Source of the DNA: Candidatus Accumulibacter affinis
Lineage (GTDB): Bacteria; Pseudomonadota; Gammaproteobacteria; Burkholderiales; Rhodocyclaceae
Assembly (NCBI GenBank): GCA_016713625.1
Contig: JADJOT010000002.1
Coordinates: 496,001-560,000, forward strand
Length of the DNA stretch: 64,000 nucleotides
Direction of reading: 5' to 3'
Positions 25,888-34,874 of the stretch are shown here, in pieces. Every line of letters begins with the position of its first letter. Position 1 is the first letter of the stretch. The notes beneath the pieces are model-generated. The model was not told where the DNA came from. It ran no database searches and worked only from the letters and a program-made list of their open reading frames with translations. The translations under genes and the position numbers were made by a program.

Positions 25888-26877
25888 ATGAATGCCATTC
25901 CTCAAGCCGCCACGCTTACTCCCGATGACCAGGCGCCAGTCCGCAGCAGTCGATGGACGGTCGCCCAAGTCGAAGCACTCTATCAGCTTCCGCTGATGGA
26001 CCTGATCTTTCGCGCGCAGCAGGTGCACCGCGAGAACTTCGACGCCAACGAGATTCAGCGCTCGACGCTGCTCTCCGTCAAGACCGGCGGTTGTTCGGAA
26101 GATTGCGGTTATTGCTCGCAAGCCGCACGTTACCACACCGAAACCGAGCGGGAAGCCCTCCTGCCTCTCGACGAAGTCATCGCCGCCGCCCAGGCCGCCA
26201 AAGACAAGGGTGCCTCGCGCTTCTGCATGGGCGCAGCCTGGCGGGGTCCTAAGGACAAGGACCTGGCGAAAGTGAGCGAGATGATTCGCGCCGTCAAGGG
26301 TCTCGGCCTGCAGACCTGCGTGACGCTCGGAATGCTCAAGGACGGTCAGGCCGACGAACTGAAGGAAGCTGGTCTCGACTATTACAACCACAACCTCGAT
26401 ACCGACGCCTCGTTCTATGGACAGGTGATCACTACCCACAAGCACGCCGACCGCATTGATACCCTGGGGCAGGTGCGTGAAGCCGGCATCAAGGTATGCT
26501 CCGGCGGCATCATCGGCATGGGCGAGTCGCGCAGGAACCGTGCAGCACTGATCGTCCAGCTCGCCAACCTCAATCCGCCACCGGAATCGGTACCGATCAA
26601 CAATCTGGTACCGATTCCCGGCACACCGTTGGCCGATGTCGCGCCGATCGACAGCTTCGAGTTCGTGCGCACCATCGCCGCGGCGCGTATCACCATGCCG
26701 GAAAGTTTCGTGCGCCTGTCTGCCGGCCGTCAGGCGATGGCCGAAGAGCTGCAGGCGCTGTGCTTCCTGGCCGGCGCCAATTCGATCTTCTACGGCGACA
26801 AGCTGCTGACCACCGGCAATCCCGAAGCCGATCGTGATGAAGCGCTGTTCGAGAAGCTGGGGCTGCGGCCGATCTAG
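25888..26877 (+). CDS. bioB: biotin synthase
   Basis: BioB inserts sulfur into dethiobiotin to form biotin. This 329-residue radical-SAM protein has the cluster motif KTGGCSEDCGYCSQ (CxxxCxxC), FCMGAAWRGP, LDYYNHNLDTD, ICSGGIIGMGE-type sequence (VCSGGIIGMGESRRN), and NLVPIPGTPL. The C-terminal NSIFYGDKLLTTGNPEADRD is characteristic. The start at 25888 gives MNAIPQAATLTPDD. The short upstream region shows no recognisable BirA operator. Confidence 0.96.
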   Translation: MNAIPQAATLTPDDQAPVRSSRWTVAQVEALYQLPLMDLIFRAQQVHRENFDANEIQRSTLLSVKTGGCSEDCGYCSQAARYHTETEREALLPLDEVIAAAQAAKDKGASRFCMGAAWRGPKDKDLAKVSEMIRAVKGLGLQTCVTLGMLKDGQADELKEAGLDYYNHNLDTDASFYGQVITTHKHADRIDTLGQVREAGIKVCSGGIIGMGESRRNRAALIVQLANLNPPPESVPINNLVPIPGTPLADVAPIDSFEFVRTIAAARITMPESFVRLSAGRQAMAEELQALCFLAGANSIFYGDKLLTTGNPEADRDEALFEKLGLRPI

Positions 26878-26894
26878 CCTGGTAGCACTCGTCG

Positions 26895-27779
26895 ATGCAG
26901 GCCGCGGCGCAGTTCGTCGAGCAGCGCCAGGTCCGCAGGAACTTTGCGCGCGCCGCAACGACCTACGATGAAGTGGCCGTCTTGCAGCGCGAAGTCGGCA
27001 GTCGCATGCTCGAACGGCTGGATTATGTGCGTATCGAACCACAGCGGGTGCTCGATCTCGGTTGCGGCACCGGCGCCAGCCTCACCGCCCTGCAGGAACG
27101 TTACCCCCGCGCCTCGCTGATCGGCGTCGATCTCAGTGAGCCGATGCTGCGCGCAGCTCAGGCGAAAAGCTCACGCCTGCGCTGGTTGCTGCCGTTTCTG
27201 CGCGGCAGCCGACCACTGCTGGCGGCGGACGCCGCGTGCCTGCCGCTGGCGCCACAGTCGGTCGGCCTCCTGTGGTCGAACCTGATGCTGCACTGGCTGG
27301 ATGACCCGCTGCCCGTGTTCCGGGAGGCGCATCGGCTGCTCGAAGTGGAGGGGCTGCTGATGTTTTCGACTTTCGGGCCGGATACCCTCAAGGAACTGCG
27401 CGCCAGTTTCTCCGATGGCTACCTCCACACCCAGCGCTTTACCGACATGCATGACTATGGCGACATGCTTGTCGAATGCGGTTTTGCCGATCCGGTGATG
27501 GACGCCGAAGTGCTGACGATGACCTACGCCAGCCTCGACGACCTGCTCACCGACCTGCGCCGGAGCGGGTCGACCTGTGCGATGCGGGCGCGACGGCATA
27601 GCCTGACGGGACGCTCGACCTGGGCCGAAGCGCGCGCAGCCTATGCCAGGCTGCCCGGCACGGGTCGTCTGCCGGCGACCGTCGAAGTGGTCTACGGACA
27701 CGCCTGGAAAGCGCAGCCGAAGAAAACGACAGACGGACGAGCGATCGTCCGCTTCGACCCCAGGCAGCGCAGCCGCTGA
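26895..27779 (+). CDS. bioC: malonyl-ACP O-methyltransferase BioC
   Basis: BioC methylates malonyl-ACP so that the fatty-acid machinery can build the pimeloyl chain of biotin. The 294-residue protein starts with RQVRRNFARAATTYDEVAVL, the BioC N-terminus. The SAM motif is VLDLGCGTGASLTAL, the motif after it is LWSNLMLHWLDDP, and MFSTFGPDTLKELR is family-typical. It follows bioB by 17 bases, so the two make a biotin operon. The 3' end is followed by a REP-like hairpin doublet. Confidence 0.93.
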   Translation: MQAAAQFVEQRQVRRNFARAATTYDEVAVLQREVGSRMLERLDYVRIEPQRVLDLGCGTGASLTALQERYPRASLIGVDLSEPMLRAAQAKSSRLRWLLPFLRGSRPLLAADAACLPLAPQSVGLLWSNLMLHWLDDPLPVFREAHRLLEVEGLLMFSTFGPDTLKELRASFSDGYLHTQRFTDMHDYGDMLVECGFADPVMDAEVLTMTYASLDDLLTDLRRSGSTCAMRARRHSLTGRSTWAEARAAYARLPGTGRLPATVEVVYGHAWKAQPKKTTDGRAIVRFDPRQRSR

Positions 27780-27797
27780 TCCGGCACGCACGTGTAG

Positions 27798-27851
27798 GTC
27801 GGGTTAGCCCGCAGGGCGTAACCCGACATCCTGTGGCTGTAAATGTCGGGT
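27798..27851. repeat. REP-like palindrome doublet
   Basis: The first stem is GTCGGGTTA (27798-27806) with TAACCCGAC (27819-27827), a perfect 9-bp pairing. The second is ACCCGACAT (27821-27829) with ATGTCGGGT (27843-27851), also perfect. The middle arm is shared, so the two stems exclude each other. This GTCGGGTTA/TAACCCGAC palindrome resembles short intergenic repeats spread through many proteobacterial genomes. It sits 19 bases after the bioC stop and may serve as its terminator. It also cuts off the end of the decayed gene on the other strand. Confidence 0.75.
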
Positions 27852-27854
27852 AGA

Positions 27855-28179
27855 GTCATGACGGTGGTCGGTTCCAGGCCTCGGCGTGCCGTCAGCGCTT
27901 CGCCGATCTGGCGGCTGCTCAGCGCCGCACCTTGAGCCTCGCGGAAGATGTCCAGAACCATGCGCTGGCATTCACCCGGCCGGAAGAAGCGGCTCGGCAT
28001 CTGGTGGCCCTGGAGTGGATCGTCCGCAGGTCGATTTCCGGAAAGAACAGCTTGAGGGTCGCATCAAGGTGGGCCAGATCATCCGCCAGACGCCTCTTTT
28101 CCTTCTGATGATGCTCGATCAGCCCGGGCAGTTCGGCGCGCTTGCTGACCAAGGCCGCAACGACATGGCTTTCTGCCAT
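27855..28179 (-). pseudogene. decayed gene of a mobile-element-associated hypothetical family
   Basis: The frame starting at 28179 (MAESHVVAALVSKRAELPGL, then a charged helical stretch and FFPEIDLRTI) is continued in a second frame by SRFFRPGECQRMVLDIFREA and ALSSRQIGEALTARRGLEP. One frameshift near 28000 separates them. The C-terminus runs into the REP-like palindromes and loses similarity. The combined sequence matches a small family (helical start, DLRTI, then F..GEC.R.VL) that I associate with transposons and integrated elements. Between its start and the higA stop (28180-28426) I see nothing recognisable. Confidence 0.6.
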
Positions 28180-28426
28180 GAAAAATTCTCCTTGGGCTTG
28201 AAGACAGGAGAATTTTCGTCGAGCTGAGCGTCTGGCGATGGGGGTGGCTGCTCCATAATGCCGCCTAAATTGCCCGAGTTACACAGGATACCCAACTTCA
28301 AGCAATCAGCTAGGGTTCGAGGCAGGACGGAATGCGCGGGAGGATGTCTGCGTGACTGGGAGGACGGCCGTACCGCTGCTTTGCCTAAGGCCAGAGCGGC
28401 CTGACCGACGAATGAGGTTTGGCTGC

Positions 28427-28753
28427 TTACGCCGTTGCGTTGCCGCCCAGATCGGCAAAGTTGGTGATCTTCACGGTACCATCCGGAAAACGCGCCACCA
28501 CATCTAGCTCACCGCCCATCGCCTCGATATGGCTGCGCAAGGTCGAGATATACATATCCGTACGCTTCTCGATCTTGGCAATCGCTGGCTGCTGGATGTG
28601 TAGCACCTCGGCCAGCATCTTCTGCGACAGGCCGCGCGCTTGGCGCAATTCGTTCAGCGGCATTTCCGCAAGCATGGCTTGCGCCCGCGACTCCGCGCGG
28701 GCCCGGGATTCGGGCGACATCTGTGCCCGCAGATCTGCAAACTTCTTAGCCAT
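28427..28753 (-). CDS. higA: HigA-type XRE-family antitoxin
   Basis: This 108-residue DNA-binding protein is the antitoxin of the overlapping toxin gene. A helix-turn-helix spans LRQARGLSQKMLAEVLHIQQ and PAIAKIEKRTDMYISTL. The C-terminal part (IEAMGGELDVVARFPDG) is typical of HigA antitoxins encoded downstream of their toxin. The ATG at 28753 overlaps the toxin stop by 8 bases. It probably represses its own promoter, where an inverted repeat lies upstream of the toxin start. Confidence 0.85.
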   Translation of the reverse strand: MAKKFADLRAQMSPESRARAESRAQAMLAEMPLNELRQARGLSQKMLAEVLHIQQPAIAKIEKRTDMYISTLRSHIEAMGGELDVVARFPDGTVKITNFADLGGNATA

Positions 28754-29111
28754 CGACTAGCCCTTCCTTTCGAAGTTGCTCAAGATGTTCCCCGTAGAGT
28801 CGGTCGGCGATGGGCACGTTCGCGTTGTACCAACGGTCATCGCCCGTCTTGTCTCCGCCGATGAGCAGGATGACCAATCGTCGGGGATCGAACGCGTACA
28901 GAGTGCGATACGGCCGTCCATCGTGCTGGGTTCTCAGCGCTCGCCTGTGACGATGTTTCGATCCGTTGATACCGCTACTGTGAGGGGAAGCCCAGCGTCG
29001 GCCGCGCTCTTCCAGTAGCCGCACGGACGCCGCCAGGGACTCCTGCTCGCCCTCGGAAAGACCGGCCCACCATTCGCCAAATTCGTCGGTGTACTCGACA
29101 TCCCAACTCAT
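28746..29111 (-). CDS. higB: HigB/RelE-type toxin
   Basis: This 121-residue toxin of the ParE/RelE superfamily is expected to cleave ribosome-associated mRNA. The start at 29111 gives MSWDVEYTDEFGEWWAGLSE. The core reads YRTLYAFDPRRLVILLIGGD, then KTGDDRWYNANVPIADRLYG and the end HLEQLRKEGLVDG, all typical of the long HigB group. A longer frame to 29234 lacks family similarity. Toxin first, antitoxin second is the HigBA order. The pair stands between decayed mobile DNA and the SapC gene. Confidence 0.85.
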   Translation of the reverse strand: MSWDVEYTDEFGEWWAGLSEGEQESLAASVRLLEERGRRWASPHSSGINGSKHRHRRALRTQHDGRPYRTLYAFDPRRLVILLIGGDKTGDDRWYNANVPIADRLYGEHLEQLRKEGLVDG

Positions 29112-29136
29112 GAACAAAATATAGCCACTCTGGAAT

Positions 29137-29152
29137 ATTCCGTCAACGGAAT
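29137..29152. promoter_or_regulatory. candidate operator of higBA
   Basis: ATTCCG-TCAA-CGGAAT is a perfect 6-bp inverted repeat with a 4-base centre, 26 bases upstream of the toxin start. Position and symmetry suit an XRE-type repressor such as the HigA encoded here. Not tested. Confidence 0.45.
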
Positions 29153-29263
29153 GCGCAGGCGATTGGTCCGGTGACGGACGGTCTCGCTTTCGGCATACCA
29201 CTTTGCAAAGTGACGGAACCGTATCAACTGCCACCGGCAGGAGTTCAAACTCGCACTACCTGT

Positions 29264-29282
29264 AAGGATAAGAAATCCAACG
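29264..29282. repeat. 19-bp repeat, copy A (upstream of higBA, downstream of sapC)
   Basis: The 19 bases AAGGATAAGAAATCCAACG match 18 of 19 with copy B at 56539-56557, in the same orientation. A nearby CGCACTA is also shared, at a different spacing. The two copies bracket the sapC and giant-protein block. Each lies 150-170 bases upstream of a minus-strand start codon (higB, giant gene), so a shared promoter element is the alternative. Confidence 0.4.
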
Positions 29283-29313
29283 CGTAATGAACTTTCTGGA
29301 AAGTACGCGGAAA

Positions 29314-30069
29314 TCAGACCGCGGCTTCGGCTGGCGGCTGTTCAGCGAGGGTGCTGATCAGACGGTCCTTGACGGCATTGAAGTTGCGCATCGACGCCAG
29401 GTGCAGGTAGAGCAGTTCGAGTTCGTCGTTCTTCGCGAGCTGCTGCAGGGTCTCGCCGTCGAGCGCACGCAGCTTGTCGCGCCTGACCGCCAGAAAGCCG
29501 CTGAGTGTGAGTTTCTCGTCCTTCGGCGTCGTCACGTTGGCCTGCATCGGCTCGAGCAGGCCAAGCTCCTTGATCCGGCGGCAGAACACCCGCGTCCGCT
29601 CGAAGTGCGCCTGGTACTCCTTGAGAAACTCGAGTACCTTCTCAACGTAAGGCGTCGGCTTGCCATCGTCGCCGAAGAGCGCGCTGTTGCGACCCTCGCG
29701 GTTGACGTCAGGGTGTGTCTCGTCGATGCACAACGTCAGCGTCGTGCTGTCGGCGTTCGACGAGAAGACGAAGGGGTAACGGCGAATGAATGCCGGGATG
29801 TAGTCAGCCTTCCACTGAGCGTCCGGTGAAAGATACAGGTTCTGCTCGTTCCGCACGCCAAGAACGACCGCCGGCATCACCTGGTCGCCCGCGGCGACAA
29901 AGACGATCGCGTACTCGGCCGACGCGCGCAGGAACTCGACCGCCATCAGCGGCACCGCGTTGACGCCCGCGCTGAAGGCATAGCTTTCGTTCGGCTCAAC
30001 GCACACACCGGCGTGACGTGCGGCGGAAACCGGCACCGCCGACTCATAAATCAACAACTGTTTGGCCAC
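29314..30069 (-). CDS. SapC family protein
   Basis: This protein of about 251 residues belongs to the family named after Campylobacter fetus sapC, found beside the S-layer protein secretion genes sapDEF. Family features are KQLLIYESAVPVSAARHAG, VPLMAVEFLRASAEYAIVF, PAFIRRYPFVFSSNADS, and a central ALFGDDGKPTPYVEKVLEFL. The GTG at 30069 (VAKQLLIYE) is preferred, since AGAGGA lies about 9 bases upstream; longer TTG and ATG starts exist at 30117 and 30087. No signal peptide is visible. The molecular role is unknown. Its place directly after the giant repeat-protein gene, on the same strand, hints at a role with that surface protein. Confidence 0.8.
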   Translation of the reverse strand: MAKQLLIYESAVPVSAARHAGVCVEPNESYAFSAGVNAVPLMAVEFLRASAEYAIVFVAAGDQVMPAVVLGVRNEQNLYLSPDAQWKADYIPAFIRRYPFVFSSNADSTTLTLCIDETHPDVNREGRNSALFGDDGKPTPYVEKVLEFLKEYQAHFERTRVFCRRIKELGLLEPMQANVTTPKDEKLTLSGFLAVRRDKLRALDGETLQQLAKNDELELLYLHLASMRNFNAVKDRLISTLAEQPPAEAAV

Positions 30070-30219
30070 AGACTGGGTTCCTCTCATCAACGAACGGCAT
30101 ACGCTCGCAGGATTCAAGAAAAAACGGGAACACTCAAGCCCCCCTGGGTGGAACTTCCTTGGCGGCCAGATGGCCCCGGCTTTCGCCGGCGACCACCTGG
30201 CCGCACCGGTCAGGCGCGA

Positions 30220-32070
30220 TCACCGGCAGCAAGCTTCCGGCGAAACCCGGATCGGCACCTTGATCTGCGGGTACGATCCCGCGTCAGGATCGCGCAGCAA
30301 CGCGCTGGTCCGACTCGGCTTCGCTGACGGCTGAGACGGCGCCTCGATCTGCAGACGCAGGACAACGTTCGGGTTGCGCTCCGACGCCGTACTGGCCAGG
30401 TGGTTAACGAAGTCGGCCACCCAGCTGCGCGCCGCCGAGAGGCCTGTCGCGCCGTTCGCCGGGAAGGCCATTCGGCCCGACCAGTCGATCAGCGGTGGCG
30501 AGACCCTCTGCGCCACGGTTGACAACTTCTCGCCGGGTAGCCTGGACAAGGCCGCCGCCGGCGGCGCCATCAACGACGACAGGCCAGCAACACCAGTCAC
30601 CGGCAAGTCAATAGTACCATGCGACGGCCCTGCCGCGAGGAGCGTGCGTTGGCCCGGATTGAGCTGCTCGGCCATCAAACCCTCGTCGGCATGTTCGAGT
30701 CCAGCGGCGTGGCCCAGTTCATGCGCGAGCACGCTCAGCAGATCCATCCTCCCGCCAGCGACACCGTGCGTCGCGACCAACAGGTCACCACGACGGCGAT
30801 ACTCGGCGTCGTCACCCGGCGTGCTGTCGACAAACCAGCCATGCCCGGCGGCATCGACATCGATCAGCAGCGTGCCATCGCGGTACTCGCCGAGGGCGAG
30901 CCCCGGCAGATCCTGCACACGCACGCTGATCTCGCCGAGTGCGGCGCGCTGCTGGTCGTCGAGCGACAACCGCTGCAGCGCTGCTGCGGCCATGACCTGA
31001 AGCTCGGCTTCGCTGACTGGCGGCGCCGGCTCGGACGAACTGGCGGCGAATCCGGCGACCAGTGACAGGCTGGTCGCGGCGACCGACGCGTCGCTGGTGC
31101 GCACGGTGACGCTGTCGAAGCTCGCCGCCGAACCGCCGGCAAACAGGCCGAAGCGCCCGTCCGTGCCGACCGCGTTGAAGACGAAGCCGACCGCCGCTTG
31201 GTCGTTCAGTGTGACGCTGGCCGTCGAGCCCTTGATCGAGACGCCGAGTTTGAAGTCAACGCCGGCCGCCAGACTGGCATTGGCGACCGATGCGTCGACG
31301 AACCAACCGCCCGCGGTGCGGTGGCCGATGATCACCTGCCGCGCCGGCACGTCGATGGCCGCGAACTTGAAGTCGGTGTCGCTGTAACGATCGAACACCA
31401 GTCCAGCGCGGCCGGCCGTGTTGAACGTCGAGCTCAGATCGAGCAGCGACGAGGCCGACATCTGTGTCGCGCCCGACAGGTTCAGGAGCTGGATTGCCGT
31501 GTCGCCGCCTGCGCTCGGCGCTCCATTCAGGCGGCCGTTGGCCGAGGCCCACGAGCCGGTGGCCGAGCCGGCGACCGCGGTGACCATCGGACCGGAGCCA
31601 CTCGTGAAGTCGTCGCTGCCCGTCACCGTGGCGGCTGGCGGCACCACCTGCACCGCGATGTTGTCCATCGCGCCGCGCGACCTGTTCGAGCCGAAACCGA
31701 CCAGGCCCCAGTTGAGGCCGTAGCTCCAGCCGTCGACCACAGTGGCGGCAAAGGTGTAGCTGAAAACGTTGCTGTTGTTGACCACCAGCGTGGCGGTCAG
31801 GCCGTTGACCGAAAGCATCAGGTTGTACCAGGTGTCGTTCTTGACGCTGCCCGGGAAGCTGGCCTGTTTGAGTACCTGCCAGCCGCCGGCCGTGCGCTGC
31901 CCCATCTCGATCTTGTTGGTCGAGACGTTGAGGCCAGCGAACTTGAAGTTCGTCGGGCTCTGGTAGTCGAAGATCACATAGCTGTTGGCGTTCCAGCCCG
32001 CCGTTGGCTTGACCACCTTGACGCTGGCCACAACCTCGAAGTAGAACGGGAGGGCATCGCCCACCTGGTA
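30220..32070 (-). pseudogene. giant LEPR-XLL protein, C-terminal segment: lectin-like and metzincin domains
   Basis: This is the 3'-most piece (617 codons) of the giant gene, entered after a one-base insertion at 32071. It carries two concanavalin-like lectin modules, the first around YQVGDALPFYFEVVASVKVV and FDYQSPTNFKFAGLNV, the second around GLVFDRYSDTDFKFAAIDV. A zinc-metallopeptidase site follows: HELGHAAGLEH at 30691-30723 with a Met a few residues on (EGLMAEQLNPGQ), the HExxHxxGxxH arrangement of metzincins. The tail (FPANGATGLSAARSWVADFV to the stop at 30220) has no recognised secretion signal. Whether the protease is active or the domain is made at all depends on whether the upstream lesions are real. 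Confidence 0.8.
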
Positions 32071-32071
32071 G

Positions 32072-32650
32072 CACCGCGACCGCATCCGCCTTGCTGGAAG
32101 TGGAGGCCACCTGCAGCGCGCTGCCGCTCACCTCCCAGGTGCCGCTGTCGGACGCGAGCGCCTGCATCTGGCCGTCGTTGAAGTTCGCCGTGCGCAGCAC
32201 GTCGCGCTTGCCACCGGGGATGTTGCCGGCCTGCGGGTCGGCCGGGGCGCCGGTCTGGCTCTGCCAGGCGACGTCCTTCTGCCGCACGACACCGAGGTTC
32301 GCCCTCGGCTCGCCGTTGCGGTAGGCCAGCGCCGGGTCGTCGCGCGTGTCCCTGTGGCGAGTCGGGTCGGCGCCGTCGCTCGCGCTGAGCGTGTAGAGGA
32401 ACTCGGCCAGCTGCGGCTGCGGTGTCTGGCTCACCGTGGCCATACCGAAAGGCGCAAACGGCACCAGGTAGCTGTTGAACTCGCCGACCCAGTCGATCAG
32501 GCGGTCGCCGCCGGTGTTGCCGATCAGCACGTCGCGGCCGGCACCGCCGAAGGCGCGGTCCTCGTAGGTCGGCTGCGTATCGGGTACCTCGTTGTCGTAC
32601 AGCGAGTCGACGGGGTCCTTGTTGCTGGTCTCGTTGCTGTTCGTCTCCAG
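32072..32650 (-). pseudogene. giant LEPR-XLL protein, linker segment between frameshifts
   Basis: Reading resumes in a third frame after one extra C near 32651: LETNSNETSNKDPVDSLYDN, then AFGGAGRDVLIGNTGGDRLI (a calcium-binding RTX repeat), FNSYLVPFAPFGMATVSQTP, and SDSGTWEVSGSALQVASTSS. It ends at 32072, where one extra base (the C of GTGCTACCAG) pushes reading into the frame of the lectin-like segment. Removing that base joins SSKADAVAV to YQVGDALPF without a gap, which is why I treat these as one gene. Confidence 0.8.
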
Positions 32651-32651
32651 G

Positions 32652-33920
32652 CAGGTCGTCGGCATTGAGCAGATCGTTGCCGAAGCCGCCGTAGAGGTTG
32701 TCACGCCCGGTGCCGCCCACCAGCCAGTCGTTGCCGGTACCGCCGAAGATGCGGTCGGCGCCGTCGTTGGAGGCGGCAAGGTAGCTCGTCGCCTGCTGGC
32801 CATTGGTGTTCAACGTGCCACTCGGCACCCACGAGCCCTCGCCGGCCGAGAAGTTGAGGAACCACTCGCCGATGGTGATCAGCGAGCGGACGTCCTTGAC
32901 CGCATCGCCGGCCTTGTAGGCCGTGCTGCCGTTGGTCGCGACGACGAGCTCGATCTTACGCCGCGGGTCGTACTCGTCGTAGAGCGCGAACTCGCCGGCG
33001 CGGCGCGTGCGGTCGAAGTGCCAGCCATCTGGGTCGTCCGGGTTGTAGCGCAGCGCGTCCCCCGGGTTGAACGGACGGGCGTAGTCGCTGCGCGCGACGA
33101 CGATCGTCGCGGTCGCGCCGCTGCCCAGCTGGACCTGCGTCCAGGCCTGCGACAGCGCCTCGCCGCCGGAGATGGCATCGTCGCCCGAGCCGCCGTGCAG
33201 CCAGTCGTCACCGAGGCCACCGAAGATGAGGTCGTTGGCGTTCGGCGCGCCGGGCGCGCCCCGGTCATCCACCGTCTTCTTCGTCACCGAGGTGAACTCG
33301 TCGGCGTTGCCGTTGAACGTGGTGTCGAAGCTGAACGGCGTCAGGTTGACCGCCTTCTTCATCTCGTCACCGACGTTGGCCACCGCCTGCTGGATCGTGC
33401 CCGGCGTGGCGATCGCCTCGTTCATCATGTTGCCGTTGAAGGTCTTGGTGTCGCCGTTGTCGGCCAACAGCCGGACGACGCCGAACAGCGCCTCGCCGTA
33501 GGTGGTGGCGTTGCGGCTGGTCATGATGCGGCCGTCGTCGCCGATGACGCCGTCGTTGCCGGTGCCACCGCTGATCCAGTCGTTGCCATATCCGCCAATC
33601 AGGTCGTCATCCTGGCCTTCGCCGAACAGCACGTCATGGCCCTTCTGGCCGTGGATGCTGTCATCGCCCGACTCACCATGGATCTCGTCGCCGGTGCCGC
33701 GGTCGCTGGCTGCGTTCGCGGACACGTCGATGCCGCCCGGCGTGTAGTCGAGCAGGTGCACGCCGCGCACGATGATGCGGTCGTAGTCGTAGAACAGCTC
33801 CAGCGCCGAACGGCCGGCGTCGGCGCCGGGGTTGATGCCGTCGTTGCCGTAGCCGCCACCCATGCGGCCGTCGGTGCCGACGCCGGTGCGGCTGTCGTCG
33901 GTGTTGCTGCCGTACAGGTC
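32652..33920 (-). pseudogene. giant LEPR-XLL protein, RTX segment after the in-frame TGA
   Basis: This piece is in the same frame as the segment before it and separated only by TGA at 33921-33923. It holds RTX-type repeats (DDSIHGQKGHDVLFGEGQDD, DLIGGYGNDWISGGTGND, LIFGGLGDDWLHGGSGDDA, FGGTGNDWLVGGTGRDNLYG). It ends at GNDLLNADDL, where one additional C in CTGCCTGG shifts the frame. A separate start codon (ATG at 33863) exists but has no ribosome site, so independent translation is unlikely. Confidence 0.8.
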
Positions 33921-34874
33921 TCAGTTGTAGTTGACGAAGCCGCCCGTGCTCGACACGCCGTCGGCCAGGATCGTGTCGGCCAGCGTGCGCTGCGCGCTGG
34001 ACGGCAGCGAGGCGTTGGCCACCGGCGTGGCGTTCACACCCACGATGCGCAGGATGCGGCCGTTGTCGCCGATGATCGTGTCGGCGTCCTTGGCGTGGCT
34101 GCCGCGGGCGTTGACGATCAGGTCGTTGCCCGGCGCGCCGGTGCCGCTGGTGCTGGCGCGCGTGGCCTCGCCGATGTCGTTGCGCGTGACGTCGGTGCCG
34201 GCGCCGCCGAACAGCAGATCGCTGCCATCGGGCCGCTGGGTCGCCAGCACCAGGTTGAACAGGTCGGAGCTGCCGCCGACGATGTCGTCCTGGCCGCGGT
34301 TGCCGAACACCACGTCGTTGCCGCCGCCGCCTTCGACATAGTCGTCGGCGTCGTAACGGCCTTCGAAGCTGGCACGCACCTGGAGATCGGCCAGGGAATC
34401 GAGCGTGAAGCCGAAAGCCGCCGGATCGGTGGCCACGGTGCCACGGTTGGCGCCGAAGGTGGTGAAGTCAGTCACCGTCTGGGTGCCGCCGTCCAGGCGC
34501 ACCAGACTCAGCTGGGCCGCCTGCAGGTTGTCGGCGTAGCCGGCCGTGACGTTGGCCGCGCGATAGGGCAGCGTCGCGCCAAGGCCGATGGTGCCGTCAC
34601 CCTGGATCACGTCGTTGCCGAGCTGGCCGAAGATCTCGTCCTCGCCCGCACCGCCGGCGATGTAGTCGTTGCCGTAGCGGTTGGCCGGCGTCGCGTCGCT
34701 GTGATCGAGCAGCTTGATCACGTACTCGGCATGGCCGAGGTTCTTGTTGGTGATCACGCCATTGGCGGTGGGCCGCGCCGCGTAGCGAGGGTCGGCGCCG
34801 GCGTTCACCCAGGGCATGAGCGGATCGATGGCGTTGGCCGGGTTGGCCACGCCGATCATCAGCATGCCGTCGTT
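33921..34874 (-). pseudogene. giant LEPR-XLL protein, RTX segment after the first frameshift
   Basis: At about 34876 one base is missing: the main frame ends GITPGGTTAC and stops, while the neighbouring frame continues directly as DGMLMIGVANPANAIDPLMP. The segment carries more RTX repeats (YIAGGAGEDEIFGQLGNDVI, YVEGGGGNDVVFGNRGQDD, LLFGGAGTDVTRNDIGEA) and ends at GGFVNYN followed by TGA (33921-33923). The sequence after the TGA (DLYGSNTDDSRTGVGTDGRM) is in the same frame and clearly the same protein. Confidence 0.8.

Noticed and set aside
25825..27042. Minus-strand extension of comF to a 641-residue protein
   Set aside because: The added part is antisense to bioB and bioC and shows no similarity to ComF.
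33921..33923. TGA read as an amino acid (selenocysteine or recoding)
   Set aside because: No SECIS-like structure or selenoprotein family context is visible, and indels nearby in the same gene favour decay or sequencing error.
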